A stretch of 64,000 nt of DNA, from positions 1-64,000 of the forward strand of contig NZ_JAFREP010000015.1 in NCBI RefSeq assembly GCF_017377855.1. The letters run 5' to 3'. Below the pieces are notes generated by a model, which was not told the DNA's origin, did no database searches, and saw only the letters and a list, made by a program, of their open reading frames with translations. The DNA is from Acanthopleuribacter pedis. Its GTDB lineage: Bacteria; Acidobacteriota; Holophagae; Acanthopleuribacterales; Acanthopleuribacteraceae. Below are positions 25,346 to 34,139 of the stretch, piece after piece (the first letter of the stretch is position 1; each line of letters starts with the position of its first letter). The translations under genes and the position numbers were made by a program.

Positions 25346-27607
25346 CTAAAATTTCACCGTAAAACCACCGCTGAAGAAGCGTGGATCCTGTGGGGTCGCG
25401 GTGAACCCCTCAAACTGCGCCAAAGGCACGTTGGTATAACGTTCATCGAAAAGGTTGGTGACCCGCAAATAGGTATCGATTTCCCAGCGACCTTGTTTGA
25501 CCAACGAACGGTAACGCGCAAACAGGTTTACGACCTCGTAGGCTTCGTTCTCAAAATTGCGGCCGTTTTCATCGAGCAGGAAATGACGGCTTTTGCCCCG
25601 TACAAGCAAGCGCGGCGATGCGGTTAACTTGCCGGCGCGAAGTTCGGCAACAAGCCGGAAGGTGTTTTCCGCGGTATAAGTCAAGGGTCCCTCGTCAACT
25701 TCCCCGTCGGCATAAGACCAAGCGGCAAAAGCGTTTACCTGCAGCGACCCCAAGGAACCCAGGTAGTTCAAACGCAGGGTACCGCCATAGGCGTCGGATT
25801 CACCACCGTTAATCGGCACCTCGGCAAAACCAACGGGAATCCCCGCAAACGTCCGTCCGAACTGACCACTGTTCACCACCCGGTCGGTGACGTTGTTGTG
25901 GTAGGCGTTGATGAACAAACCCCAGTGATCATTGGCATAGTAGGCCAAACTGGTCTCAAAAGAGGTTAATTCCTCGGGTGCCAAGTCGGGATTGGGCAAA
26001 TGCCAGAAAGGGCCGAACAAGCCGGCGGTGTCTTCCGGGCCGGCGGCGGCATTGCCCTCGGCATCGACCGGAATAAAAGAACCGTAGTGCTGCAAGGCCA
26101 AGTAGGGCGAGGGGGCCAGGAATGCGGTCCCGTAAAGGAATTTAAAGGTTAAACGCGGGCTAAACCGTTTCACCAAACCGAGGCGCGGGTTAAAGGTGGA
26201 ACCGTAACGGGTGCTGTCGTCAAAGCGCGCCCCCAGCGTTACGTCCAAGGTGTCCCGCATCGAAAAAGAAACTTGCAGGTAGGCGGCCAAGTTTTGGTAA
26301 TCCACCGGAAAGAAGGCTTGTTCCACCGTGAGGTCGTTGCCGGCGGCGTCGGTGGTATCGGTGCCAATGTAAAAGAGGTCCTGGGAATCCGCGGGCAGAT
26401 CGGGGTCAAAGGGCGCGGGCAAATCCCCGGTTTTTGGCAGGGCGGACACGTCTTCATAGGAGAGGCCGGCAATCAGCGTTCCGCGTTTGCCCATATCCAC
26501 GGTCAATTGTTCTTCAAATTTGACGGTTTGCGCATCGGCATATTTGTAGCCGGGTCGGTAGAAGGTGAAGGTATTGAGGAAGGCGGACTCCGGTGCGATT
26601 TCATAGGTGCCTTTCCAAACCGAACTGTCGAGGAACCAACGTTCATTGCTGCTTTTGTACTGGTATTTGGCGAACATGGATTCCAAATCGGTGCGGTACA
26701 GGGCTTCGCCGACGAAGAGGTTAAACTCGGGGCGCATGCCGGTTGACGAGGAATGGCGTTCGCTATTGGTGCTGTACCCCAATTGGAATTGATCGGTACC
26801 GACAAGGAGGTTGATAAACTCAGCTTTATTGGGCGTTTCATAGGGCCGGTTTTGCAAGGAGGGGTCGATTTCAATTTCGACGGGAATAAACGGTGAGATC
26901 AAAGCAGTGCCCTGCTGTTGGTAGTTATTGCGGTACCAGGCATATTCCTCGGGGTAAAAATCCGGCATCACGGCTTCGTCGCTTTCATACCGAAACGCGG
27001 AGGCGCTGACCCTGAGCCGATCAAAGGTGTGCCCGTAGGTGAGCGCGGTTTCTTGGGTGGCAAAACGCCCGAAGGCGACATCCATTACGCCGCCTTTGCC
27101 TTGCTCACCATCGCGGGTAATGATGTTCACGATGCCACCGAAAGCGTCCGCCCCGTAGAGCGCGGAAGCGGGGCCGAGGATGATCTCAACCTGGGCGACA
27201 TTCACCAACGGGTAGTTGTGTTCGATCACGTGGGGGCTGCCGGTGGGCGAGTTAAACCGGAAACCGTTGAGCAGCACAATGAACCGTTCGTTGCCGGCAA
27301 TGCCGCGGATGCTGAAGTAATTGTTGAACTCGGCCACGGCGTTGCTCTGGATTTCGATTTCGGGAATATCTTCAAGCAGTTCTTTGAGGTTGCGATAACC
27401 CCTGGCGGCAATAGTATCCGCGGTGACCACATAAACGGTCGCCGGGGCGGAATCCGACTTTTCAGCTTTTTTGGTCGCGGTGGTGACCTCGACGTTGAGC
27501 AATTCGTCCAAGCTCATTTCGAGTAATTCGTCACCTTCCGCCGCCTGGCCCAAGGTCGCTAGAAACCCAGACACAAGCAACATCAGCAACATTTTTTTGG
27601 GGAACAT
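25346..27607 (-). CDS. TonB-dependent outer-membrane receptor
   Basis: A 753-residue receptor for energised uptake of an unknown ligand across the outer membrane. After a signal peptide (ending near GQAAEG) comes a TonB-box-like stretch followed by the plug domain (TVYVVTADTIAARGYRNLKELLEDIP, SIRGIAGNERFIVLLNGFR, VEIILGPASALYGADAFGGIVNIITR). The remainder is a 22-strand-type barrel ending in FFSGGFTVKF with a terminal aromatic. The plug is closest to colicin I/BtuB-like receptors, but substrate cannot be told. It is flanked on both sides by family A repeats. Confidence 0.92.
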   Translation of the reverse strand: MFPKKMLLMLLVSGFLATLGQAAEGDELLEMSLDELLNVEVTTATKKAEKSDSAPATVYVVTADTIAARGYRNLKELLEDIPEIEIQSNAVAEFNNYFSIRGIAGNERFIVLLNGFRFNSPTGSPHVIEHNYPLVNVAQVEIILGPASALYGADAFGGIVNIITRDGEQGKGGVMDVAFGRFATQETALTYGHTFDRLRVSASAFRYESDEAVMPDFYPEEYAWYRNNYQQQGTALISPFIPVEIEIDPSLQNRPYETPNKAEFINLLVGTDQFQLGYSTNSERHSSSTGMRPEFNLFVGEALYRTDLESMFAKYQYKSSNERWFLDSSVWKGTYEIAPESAFLNTFTFYRPGYKYADAQTVKFEEQLTVDMGKRGTLIAGLSYEDVSALPKTGDLPAPFDPDLPADSQDLFYIGTDTTDAAGNDLTVEQAFFPVDYQNLAAYLQVSFSMRDTLDVTLGARFDDSTRYGSTFNPRLGLVKRFSPRLTFKFLYGTAFLAPSPYLALQHYGSFIPVDAEGNAAAGPEDTAGLFGPFWHLPNPDLAPEELTSFETSLAYYANDHWGLFINAYHNNVTDRVVNSGQFGRTFAGIPVGFAEVPINGGESDAYGGTLRLNYLGSLGSLQVNAFAAWSYADGEVDEGPLTYTAENTFRLVAELRAGKLTASPRLLVRGKSRHFLLDENGRNFENEAYEVVNLFARYRSLVKQGRWEIDTYLRVTNLFDERYTNVPLAQFEGFTATPQDPRFFSGGFTVKF

Positions 27608-27888
27608 GAAGACGCCTCCAAGATCGGGAAAAAACCGAACGAGGTTGGAAGCCGGGGCATGGGGAACACCACCGAGGACAGAAAGGGAAAACCCAAAGCG
27701 TCGTCGCCGTGGTGGAAAACCGCGGGGGATCCAGGAAGGCCCCCCTAGGTTCTAAGCCACACACCACCGACAAATGAACAGTTATCTTTAATATTTAAGA
27801 ACGACGCACTTCCCTAAAAACTTTAACCTCCCGCAAAACAATCACAAGATAACCACAAAAAGACGGCAGGGGATCCGACTGTCGACCC
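27608..27888. other. Upstream region of the TonB receptor gene
   Basis: About 280 bp between the receptor start and the family A repeat, with an AT-rich stretch near 27780-27850. It probably carries the receptor promoter, but no convincing hexamer pair, riboswitch or operator could be assigned. Confidence 0.4.
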
Positions 27889-28083
27889 TAGCCCGCATTT
27901 CTCACAAGGAATTCTGCTGCGAAGCAGAAAGCCATGCGATTACGAGGGGGCGGCCTTCCGCATTACTCGGTCGAGCCGCCTTCACCGTAGCGCTGCTACG
28001 CCTGTGCCATCTCTCGGTCGTAATCTTCGTACTCACAAGGCTTTCTGCTTCTCGCGACGAATCCTTGTGAGAAATGCGGGCTA
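27889..28083. repeat. Palindromic interspersed repeat, family A (full copy)
   Basis: A 195-bp element with near-perfect terminal inverted repeats of about 22 bp beginning TAGCCCGCATTTCTCACAAG. Inner arms include TTCTGCTGCGAAGCAGAAAG and the centre is the palindrome GTAGCGCTGCTAC. It carries no open frame of note. It lies between the receptor gene and the periplasmic adaptor gene. Related copies are at 25084-25260 and 46474-46539, and the outer arms recur at 50141. Confidence 0.85.
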
Positions 28084-28132
28084 GCCGTCCGCTGCATTCT
28101 GACCCTGCTTCAATGCCGCACCAAGAATTGGC

Positions 28133-29353
28133 TTACATGGTTTTCACCTTCACGCCGGCTTTCACCTCGTCACCGGGAAAAAGCACGACGCGGTCCTCCG
28201 CGGTCAAACCCTGTTTCACCTCGGCAAATCGCGTGTTACGGCGACCGACTTCCACGGCAACCTTTTCAAGGCGATCCTGTTGGAGACGGTACACCCACCA
28301 TTGGTCGTCGGCCCAAAACAGCGAGGAAGCCGGCGTGAGTACCAGGTTTTTTGCCTGCCAGGTGGTGATGTCGACCTCGACCCGAAAACCGTCGCGCAGG
28401 TGTTCCCACTCAGCGGGCGCCGACAAAATATCGACGATGACATTCACACGTTGTTCTTCCACACCCAGCGCGGAAACCTTGGTAAACCCGGAGGGCTCAA
28501 TCAAACGCACGGTCCCCTGCAGGACGGTCTCGCCACCCCAGTGTTTGAGCTTCACCGCGGCACCGGGTTGAATTTGCACGGCGTCCTTCGACAGCAGGTC
28601 GACCACCACTTCCAATTGGCGACTGTCGCCTAATTCGAGCACGGGTTCGCCCTGATTAATCCAGCCTTCGCTCTCGCGGAACACACGAAACACCTGGCCG
28701 TTGATGGGTGCGATCACTTCCAGGGCTTCCAAGGTACCGGCGTCCCCTTCACCCAACAACAGACCGGCCTCGGCCAGCCGCACGTCTGAAGCGGCCACGT
28801 CAACGCCGTCTTGCGCAACGCGAAGTTCGGCGCGACGCAGCAATAACTCGGTGCGCGCCTGATCAAAGGCCTCTTTGCCGGCAAAACCCTTGTCGGCCAA
28901 ATCCTTTTGGCGGCCGGCTTGCCGCTCGGCCAAAGCCAGCGCGGCTTTGACCTTGTCAATTTGGGCCTTTGCCTCGGCAAGCCGCGCTTGCGCCACGGCA
29001 ACACGGGCCTCGCGTTCGGCACGGTCCCGTTGGTTGAGCAGCGCCGGCGGTTGCGGCTTCACCGCGAACACCCGATCACGGTCGGCCTTCACGGTGTCGC
29101 CGGCTTTCAAATCAACCCGCAGCAGGTTGCCGCTAACGGGCGCAACCAAGGTGTAACGCTGCTTCACGCGGGTACGGCCGTCCTCGGCCACGGTCACTTC
29201 AAGGTCGCCGCGAATCACGGTGCCGGCCTCGACGGTGACTTCCTTTGGTTGCAGCGCGACGGCGACCAAAGCAACCATCACCAGGACGGCGATCAACCAT
29301 TTCCAACTCAATCGAGCCAAAAGATTTCGCGTTTTAGAAGAAGATTGCGTCAT
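28133..29353 (-). CDS. Periplasmic adaptor (HlyD/MacA-like) of an ABC exporter
   Basis: A 406-residue membrane-fusion protein. One N-terminal transmembrane helix (residues ~16-34) is followed by a biotinyl-lipoyl-like segment (TLVAPVSGNLLRVDLKAGDTVKADR), a long alpha-helical hairpin (about 95-175), the second lipoyl half (VIAPINGQVFRV) and beta-barrel domains. GGAGT lies four to five bases before the ATG at 29353. It is the last gene of an operon with an FtsX-type permease and an ATPase. The set resembles MacAB- or DevBCA-type tripartite export. No outer-membrane TolC gene is nearby. Substrate unknown. Confidence 0.9.
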   Translation of the reverse strand: MTQSSSKTRNLLARLSWKWLIAVLVMVALVAVALQPKEVTVEAGTVIRGDLEVTVAEDGRTRVKQRYTLVAPVSGNLLRVDLKAGDTVKADRDRVFAVKPQPPALLNQRDRAEREARVAVAQARLAEAKAQIDKVKAALALAERQAGRQKDLADKGFAGKEAFDQARTELLLRRAELRVAQDGVDVAASDVRLAEAGLLLGEGDAGTLEALEVIAPINGQVFRVFRESEGWINQGEPVLELGDSRQLEVVVDLLSKDAVQIQPGAAVKLKHWGGETVLQGTVRLIEPSGFTKVSALGVEEQRVNVIVDILSAPAEWEHLRDGFRVEVDITTWQAKNLVLTPASSLFWADDQWWVYRLQQDRLEKVAVEVGRRNTRFAEVKQGLTAEDRVVLFPGDEVKAGVKVKTM

Positions 29354-29444
29354 GGTTACTCCTTTTCAGCGGCGGTTCCGGCCGCTCGAAGACAGGCACC
29401 GACCTGTTCGGTGCCCGTGGCACCAAACCCTTGGGTGCGGCCAA

Positions 29445-31808
29445 TTATTCACGGGTTTTCAACACGGCCATTAAGTCCAGCTTGTCGAGGCGGCGGCGCA
29501 CCACCAGGCCCGAAATCAACGCACTGAGTAGGACCACCAACACGGCCACGGCGTAACTGCGGGTGCTCAACGCGAAGGGAATGCGAAACTGTTCGGTTTG
29601 CAGGTCCGCGATGGCACCGTGGGCCATCAAGGTACCCAGCACCAAACCAAACGGAATCGCGGCCAAAGTGACCAGCGCAAGCTCGCCCAGCAAAATATCC
29701 GAAATCTCAGCACGGGAAAATCCCAGCACGCGCAAGGTCGCCAAGTCACGACTCCGCTCACCGACCGACATTTGCGCGGCGTTGTACACCACACCAAATG
29801 CAATAATGCCGGCGAAAATGATGTTAAACAGGTTCATGATCAAAAGACTCTGGGCAATGGTATCCATAAATCCCTTGAGGGCGGCGTCGGCAATGGTGAC
29901 CCCCGCAACCTTGGGCGTCTCTTTTAAGCGATGCAACACGCTGTCCCAATGGGGTTCGTCTACCAAGAGATAGGCGCCGTTCACGGTGCGGTCCTCGCCC
30001 AACACCTCGTGCAACCGCGCCATGTTGATGTAGGCACCACCGCCGATCAACTCCTCCACCAAACCCACCACGGGCATACGGATCACCGGCCGGCTACCTT
30101 CCAGCACTTCCAAGGTCAAGGTATGACCCGGACGAATGCCGTACTTTTCCGCGGTGAAGCGGTCGAGCATCAGCCCTTCCGGCGCCATGGAAATCGGCGA
30201 CATGTCCTTGCCGAGGTAACGCCGCAAACGCGGCACATGGTGGACTCCTTGCAAAGAGAGCTGTTTTTCATGCTGCCCAAACACCATATTTACGCCCACG
30301 CTCCGCAGCGGCTCAGCAACCGCAACGCCTGGCAACTGCTGTAACTCATAGAAAGCACGATAGTTATTGGGCTCATAGAAGGTGACCATCATGTCTTCGC
30401 GCTGAATGGTTTCGAACTGAACGCGGATCAATGAATTTAAGGCGTCCACATTGACGCGACCCAATACCAACAACCCGGTCGCCATGGCAATCCCCACACA
30501 GGAGAGAAAGGTACGCAAAGGCGCCCGTTCCATATTCCGCATGATCATCTGCATCTGAACCGACATAAAGCGGCCCAATCCCAACCGCTCCAGAAAGGTT
30601 GGGCGGTAATTGGCGGGCGGCTCCGGTTTCATCGCCTCCGCCGGTGGCAACAACACGGCACGGCGCACGGTGCTCAAGGTACCGAGGCACGAGGAAAGAC
30701 CGCTGACCAAAACGCCCAGGATCAAGGTGCGCGCACTCAGCAAAAAAGTGAGCTCCGGGAACTTGTACAAGGTACCGTATACCTTTACCAAACCGGAACC
30801 CAGGTAGGCGCCCATGGCAATCCCCACCAAATTCCCCAGCAACACCACCACCACGACGAACTTTAAATAATGGAACCCTATTTCGGAAGAGGCGTAACCG
30901 AAGGCTTTTAACACCGCGATTTGTTCCCGTTGGGCGCGGATCAAGCGCGCAATAACCAGGTTGAGCAAGAAGACAGCCACCCCGAAAAACATCACGGGAA
31001 TAAACCAACCGGCACTGCGCAATTGCTGCATTTCATTCTCAAGGTACCAGTGGGAAGCCTGGTCGCGGCGTTTGATCGCGCGCACGCCGCCGTAAGGTTC
31101 GAGTAGTTCGTCCAGCTGGAAAACCACCTCGTCGGCCGAACCGTCGCGCGCCAGTTTGAGGGTGACATCGTTAAAGGCGCCTTCCATATTGAGCGAGGCT
31201 TCCAGGCTGTCCTCGTTCATCCAAAACACGCCGTAACGCAGGTTATCGGGAAAAAGCGTACCCGGTTTGAGAACGTAAATGAATTCGGGGGAAAGGGCGG
31301 TGCCGACAATGTGCAGACTTTTGGCACGGCCGTTAATCACCGCATTGATCCGCGTGCCGATCTGAAACCCGTGCGCTTCCATAAACACTTCGCCGGCAAG
31401 GATTTCATCGTCGACACCCAGCCGGGGAAAACGCCCGGCGCGCAGGTAGGGTTTGTTGAGGCCGCTTGCCGGGTTGGGCGGCAAAGAAACCAAGCGACCG
31501 GTGGCCGGATCACTGAGGCCGGGCACGTCGAGGGTCACTTCCTGAAGGATACGACCCTCCGCATGTTGAACCCCGTCGATGGCGGCGATTTTATCGAGCA
31601 GGGAACGCGGGGCCCGTTTGCAGCCGGCGAACACATCGGCAAAACGATTGCGTTCGTAGTAGCGGTCCCGGGAAACCACCAGCGATTCGTAGTTGCTCAT
31701 GGTGAGCACGAACAAGGTCACCCCGGCGGCCAACACCATCATGATGGCGATCATCTGGCCCTTGAGCCGCCATATATCGCGGAACAGTTTTCGGTTCAAA
31801 CTCTTCAC
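29445..31808 (-). CDS. ABC transporter permease, FtsX/MacB family
   Basis: A 787-residue membrane protein with an N-terminal helix (residues ~15-35), a large periplasmic domain, two blocks of three transmembrane helices (near 265-400 and 660-780) and hence two FtsX domains, as in DevC/LolCE-like fused permeases. ERSRDLATLRVLGFSRAEI and REQIAVLKAFGYASSEI are the two coupling-helix-like FtsX signatures. The start is a GTG at 31808 with GGAGG five bases upstream, beginning VKSLNRKLFRDIWRLKGQ. It follows the ATPase gene by 11 bp. It probably drives export of a lipid, peptide or lipoprotein; the cargo is unknown. Confidence 0.9.
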   Translation of the reverse strand: MKSLNRKLFRDIWRLKGQMIAIMMVLAAGVTLFVLTMSNYESLVVSRDRYYERNRFADVFAGCKRAPRSLLDKIAAIDGVQHAEGRILQEVTLDVPGLSDPATGRLVSLPPNPASGLNKPYLRAGRFPRLGVDDEILAGEVFMEAHGFQIGTRINAVINGRAKSLHIVGTALSPEFIYVLKPGTLFPDNLRYGVFWMNEDSLEASLNMEGAFNDVTLKLARDGSADEVVFQLDELLEPYGGVRAIKRRDQASHWYLENEMQQLRSAGWFIPVMFFGVAVFLLNLVIARLIRAQREQIAVLKAFGYASSEIGFHYLKFVVVVVLLGNLVGIAMGAYLGSGLVKVYGTLYKFPELTFLLSARTLILGVLVSGLSSCLGTLSTVRRAVLLPPAEAMKPEPPANYRPTFLERLGLGRFMSVQMQMIMRNMERAPLRTFLSCVGIAMATGLLVLGRVNVDALNSLIRVQFETIQREDMMVTFYEPNNYRAFYELQQLPGVAVAEPLRSVGVNMVFGQHEKQLSLQGVHHVPRLRRYLGKDMSPISMAPEGLMLDRFTAEKYGIRPGHTLTLEVLEGSRPVIRMPVVGLVEELIGGGAYINMARLHEVLGEDRTVNGAYLLVDEPHWDSVLHRLKETPKVAGVTIADAALKGFMDTIAQSLLIMNLFNIIFAGIIAFGVVYNAAQMSVGERSRDLATLRVLGFSRAEISDILLGELALVTLAAIPFGLVLGTLMAHGAIADLQTEQFRIPFALSTRSYAVAVLVVLLSALISGLVVRRRLDKLDLMAVLKTRE

Positions 31809-31819
31809 AACAGCCTCCG

Positions 31820-32545
31820 CTACCAGGCCAACTGATCGGGAGCCACCTTGTCCGTACGATGCTGAACGTCCACAATTTGGCCGTCGGCCATGGAAAAGAC
31901 ACGGTCGGCCATGTCGGCGATGGCGCGGTTGTGGGTGATCACGGCGGTGGTGGTCCCCAGCTCGCGATTGATCCGCGCCAAAGCCTCGAGCACCACAATC
32001 CCGGTTTGGATATCGAGCGCGCCGGTGGGTTCGTCGCACAACAAAATATCGGGACGTTTGGCGATGGCGCGGGCGATGGCCACGCGCTGCTGCTCACCAC
32101 CGCTTAACTGCGCCGGAAAGTGATCCAGGCGATGCGCCAACTTAACCAAAGCAAGCGCTTCCTCGGGCGCCATGGGGTGATCGGCAAGTTCCGTCACCAA
32201 GGCCACGTTTTCCCGACTGGTCAGGCTGGGAATGAGGTTGTAAAACTGAAAAATAAAACCGACGTGACGGCGGCGAAACTCGGTCAAGTCGCGTTCGTCG
32301 GCGCGGCTCAAGTCGCGGCCTTGGTAGATAACAGACCCGTCGCTGGGAACATCCAACCCACCGAGAATGTTCAGCAAGGTCGATTTCCCGCTGCCGGAGG
32401 GACCGAGCAAGACGGAGAACTCGCCGCGGTAAAGGTCGAGATCGACACCGCGCAACGCCTGCACCTGGACCTCGCCCATATCGTACCCTTTGGTTAACCC
32501 GCGCACGGAAAAAACCGCCTCACCTTGGCCGGGGGCACTGTTCAT
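31820..32545 (-). CDS. ABC transporter ATP-binding protein (LolD/MacB type)
   Basis: A 241-residue ATPase powering the neighbouring FtsX permease. It has Walker A GPSGSGKST, the Q-loop FIFQFYNL, the signature LSGGEQQRVAIARA, Walker B ILLCDEPTGALD and the switch His in VITHN. GGGAGGAGG precedes the ATG at 32545. It is the first gene of the ATPase-permease-adaptor operon; the promoter must lie in the 650-bp gap upstream. Confidence 0.93.
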   Translation of the reverse strand: MNSAPGQGEAVFSVRGLTKGYDMGEVQVQALRGVDLDLYRGEFSVLLGPSGSGKSTLLNILGGLDVPSDGSVIYQGRDLSRADERDLTEFRRRHVGFIFQFYNLIPSLTSRENVALVTELADHPMAPEEALALVKLAHRLDHFPAQLSGGEQQRVAIARAIAKRPDILLCDEPTGALDIQTGIVVLEALARINRELGTTTAVITHNRAIADMADRVFSMADGQIVDVQHRTDKVAPDQLAW

Positions 32546-33194
32546 GGCAAACCTCCTCCCACCACGTGGGAAAAAACCATGTTCTCAAACCGGAACGACA
32601 CATAAGGCGATGCCTGGATCCGGTTAGGGCCTCGAAAAAATTTCCCGAAGCGTTCGCTTCCATAGTCATAAAGCCGTTTTTGGCGGGCGGAACGGCCCCA
32701 TTCCGGGGTGTGCCGGTCAAAGCGGGCCGGGTTCTTTGGGAACCCAAGTGTACGTAGGCCTGTCGGTAAAAAATCCTTCGTTTCATTCGAAAAAACAGCG
32801 CGCCGCGGCGAAGCCTTCATCGCGGTGCAGAATTTCCCGAATGTGATGATTTTGTTAAGATCCGAAGTCCTGATTCCGATGAGTATTGTTACCCATTGCA
32901 ACCGATCCTGACGCAAAAGATTGACAAACGCGTGTAAAAACAAGCATCACCGCGCCTCGCCTCGGCGCGTTTTTCCGTTCCCCATTTACAGACCCACCTC
33001 ACGCCCATCCGCTTCGCCGACAACCGCGCGTCCCCAGGTAAACCGCCACCGTGTCTTTGTCGCACGGCGGACTCGGTGTGTCTGGGCTCACCAAAGGGTT
33101 CCCCATCGCCAAGGCCCGGACAGAAACCCCGCGCGCCAAACGTCACGCACCCAACCACCATCCACCACCTGACGGCCGGAATCAAGGAGGGAAC
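32546..33194. other. Intergenic region with one intrinsic terminator
   Basis: A 649-bp gap between the divergent ATPase and CPBP genes. It holds the plus-strand hairpin at 32951-32974 and a TTGACA (32921-32926) without a matching -10 box. No protein-like frame was found. Since no plus-strand gene precedes the terminator, a short RNA could end there, but I cannot define its start. Confidence 0.4.
32951..32974 (+). terminator. Intrinsic terminator with no assigned gene
   Basis: CGCGCC and GGCGCG form a perfect 6-bp GC stem around a 7-nt loop, followed directly by five T on the plus strand. No plus-strand gene lies upstream for several kilobases. Confidence 0.6.
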
Positions 33195-33821
33195 ATGCGC
33201 CTGTACCTGATCGTCGAATTCATCGCACTGTTTTGGCTACTGCCCCTGCTTTACGTGCTGGGTTACCTGCCGCTTCCCGTCATTCCCACCTTGTTACTTG
33301 TAACGGTGGTATGTTGCGTGATTCTCTTTTGCGATAAAGAATTCGACCGAACCCGACTGTGGCGGGCGGGCGCGCTTTCCAAGGTGTTGCTTCCGCTGTT
33401 TGGCTTCTTCGCCATCGGCGCCTTGGCGCTTGCGGCACTGGTTTATTTGCGCGAACCGGACCGGCTGTTTGACCTGCCGTACCACAAGCCGGCCATCTAC
33501 CTTTCGATTCTTTGTTTGTATCCGATTATTTCTGTGTATCCCCAAGAGCTGGTTTACCGCGCCTTCTTCTTCAGGCGTTACGAACCGATCTTTCCACGCG
33601 AACGGATGTTGGTTTGGATGAGCGCCTTGGCCTTTGGTTGGATGCACATCGTGTTTGAAAACGTGCTCGCCGTCGCCCTAACCCTTATCGGCGGGTTCCT
33701 CTTCTCGCGCACCTACTTGCGCACCCGCTCGCTGTTTTGCGTCGGGCTTGAGCACTCACTGTACGGCTGCTTCATCTTTACCATCGGGCTCGGGCGTTAT
33801 TTCTTTTCCGGCACCTTATAA
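33195..33821 (+). CDS. CPBP-family intramembrane protein (CAAX protease-like)
   Basis: A 208-residue membrane protein with about six hydrophobic helices. The CPBP/Abi motifs are present in order: YPQELVYRAFFFRR (motif 1, normally EExxxR; here the first Glu is Gln), FGWMHIVFEN (motif 2 His) and GLEHSLYG (motif 3 His). Such proteins are intramembrane endopeptidases or scaffolds. The altered motif leaves activity uncertain. GGAGG four bases before the ATG at 33195 sets the start. It is followed 52 bp later by a small membrane protein on the same strand. Confidence 0.8.
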   Translation: MRLYLIVEFIALFWLLPLLYVLGYLPLPVIPTLLLVTVVCCVILFCDKEFDRTRLWRAGALSKVLLPLFGFFAIGALALAALVYLREPDRLFDLPYHKPAIYLSILCLYPIISVYPQELVYRAFFFRRYEPIFPRERMLVWMSALAFGWMHIVFENVLAVALTLIGGFLFSRTYLRTRSLFCVGLEHSLYGCFIFTIGLGRYFFSGTL

Positions 33822-33873
33822 TGAACACGCGCGGGAAAGCCGCCATTTGATTTCCCCCTTGGAGGACCCCCCC

Positions 33874-34116
33874 ATGCACGCGCTACAACTTATCTTTTCC
33901 ACCGGTATCATCATCCTGATTATTGTGCTCGGCTTCAACCTTGCCCTAACGGTGATTCGCGCCAAATTGGCCGCCCCGCAACAGGGCTCACCGGCCGCCC
34001 TGCGCGATATCGAACAACGCCTGGCCGCCATCGAGGAACGGCTATCCAACGTGGAAACCATCGCCACCTCGCGCGAGTTTGAACTGGAGCGCAAGTTTTC
34101 CGAATTGGAAAGCTAG
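33874..34116 (+). CDS. Small single-pass membrane protein with coiled coil
   Basis: An 80-residue protein: one transmembrane helix (IIILIIVLGFNLALTVI) then a charged helix with heptad spacing (DIEQRLAAIEERLSNVETI) to the end. GGAGGA precedes the ATG at 33874 by about seven bases. The layout is like PspB (a membrane anchor plus coiled coil), but sequence similarity is too slight to name it. Convergent with the kinase gene downstream. Confidence 0.65.
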   Translation: MHALQLIFSTGIIILIIVLGFNLALTVIRAKLAAPQQGSPAALRDIEQRLAAIEERLSNVETIATSREFELERKFSELES

Positions 34117-34139
34117 CTGAACCGATTCAAAAACAAAAC

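Noticed and set aside
27889..28083. Riboswitch upstream of the TonB receptor (e.g. cobalamin)
   Set aside because: The element lies about 280 bp upstream, is a near-perfect palindrome found at other loci and lacks riboswitch core motifs.
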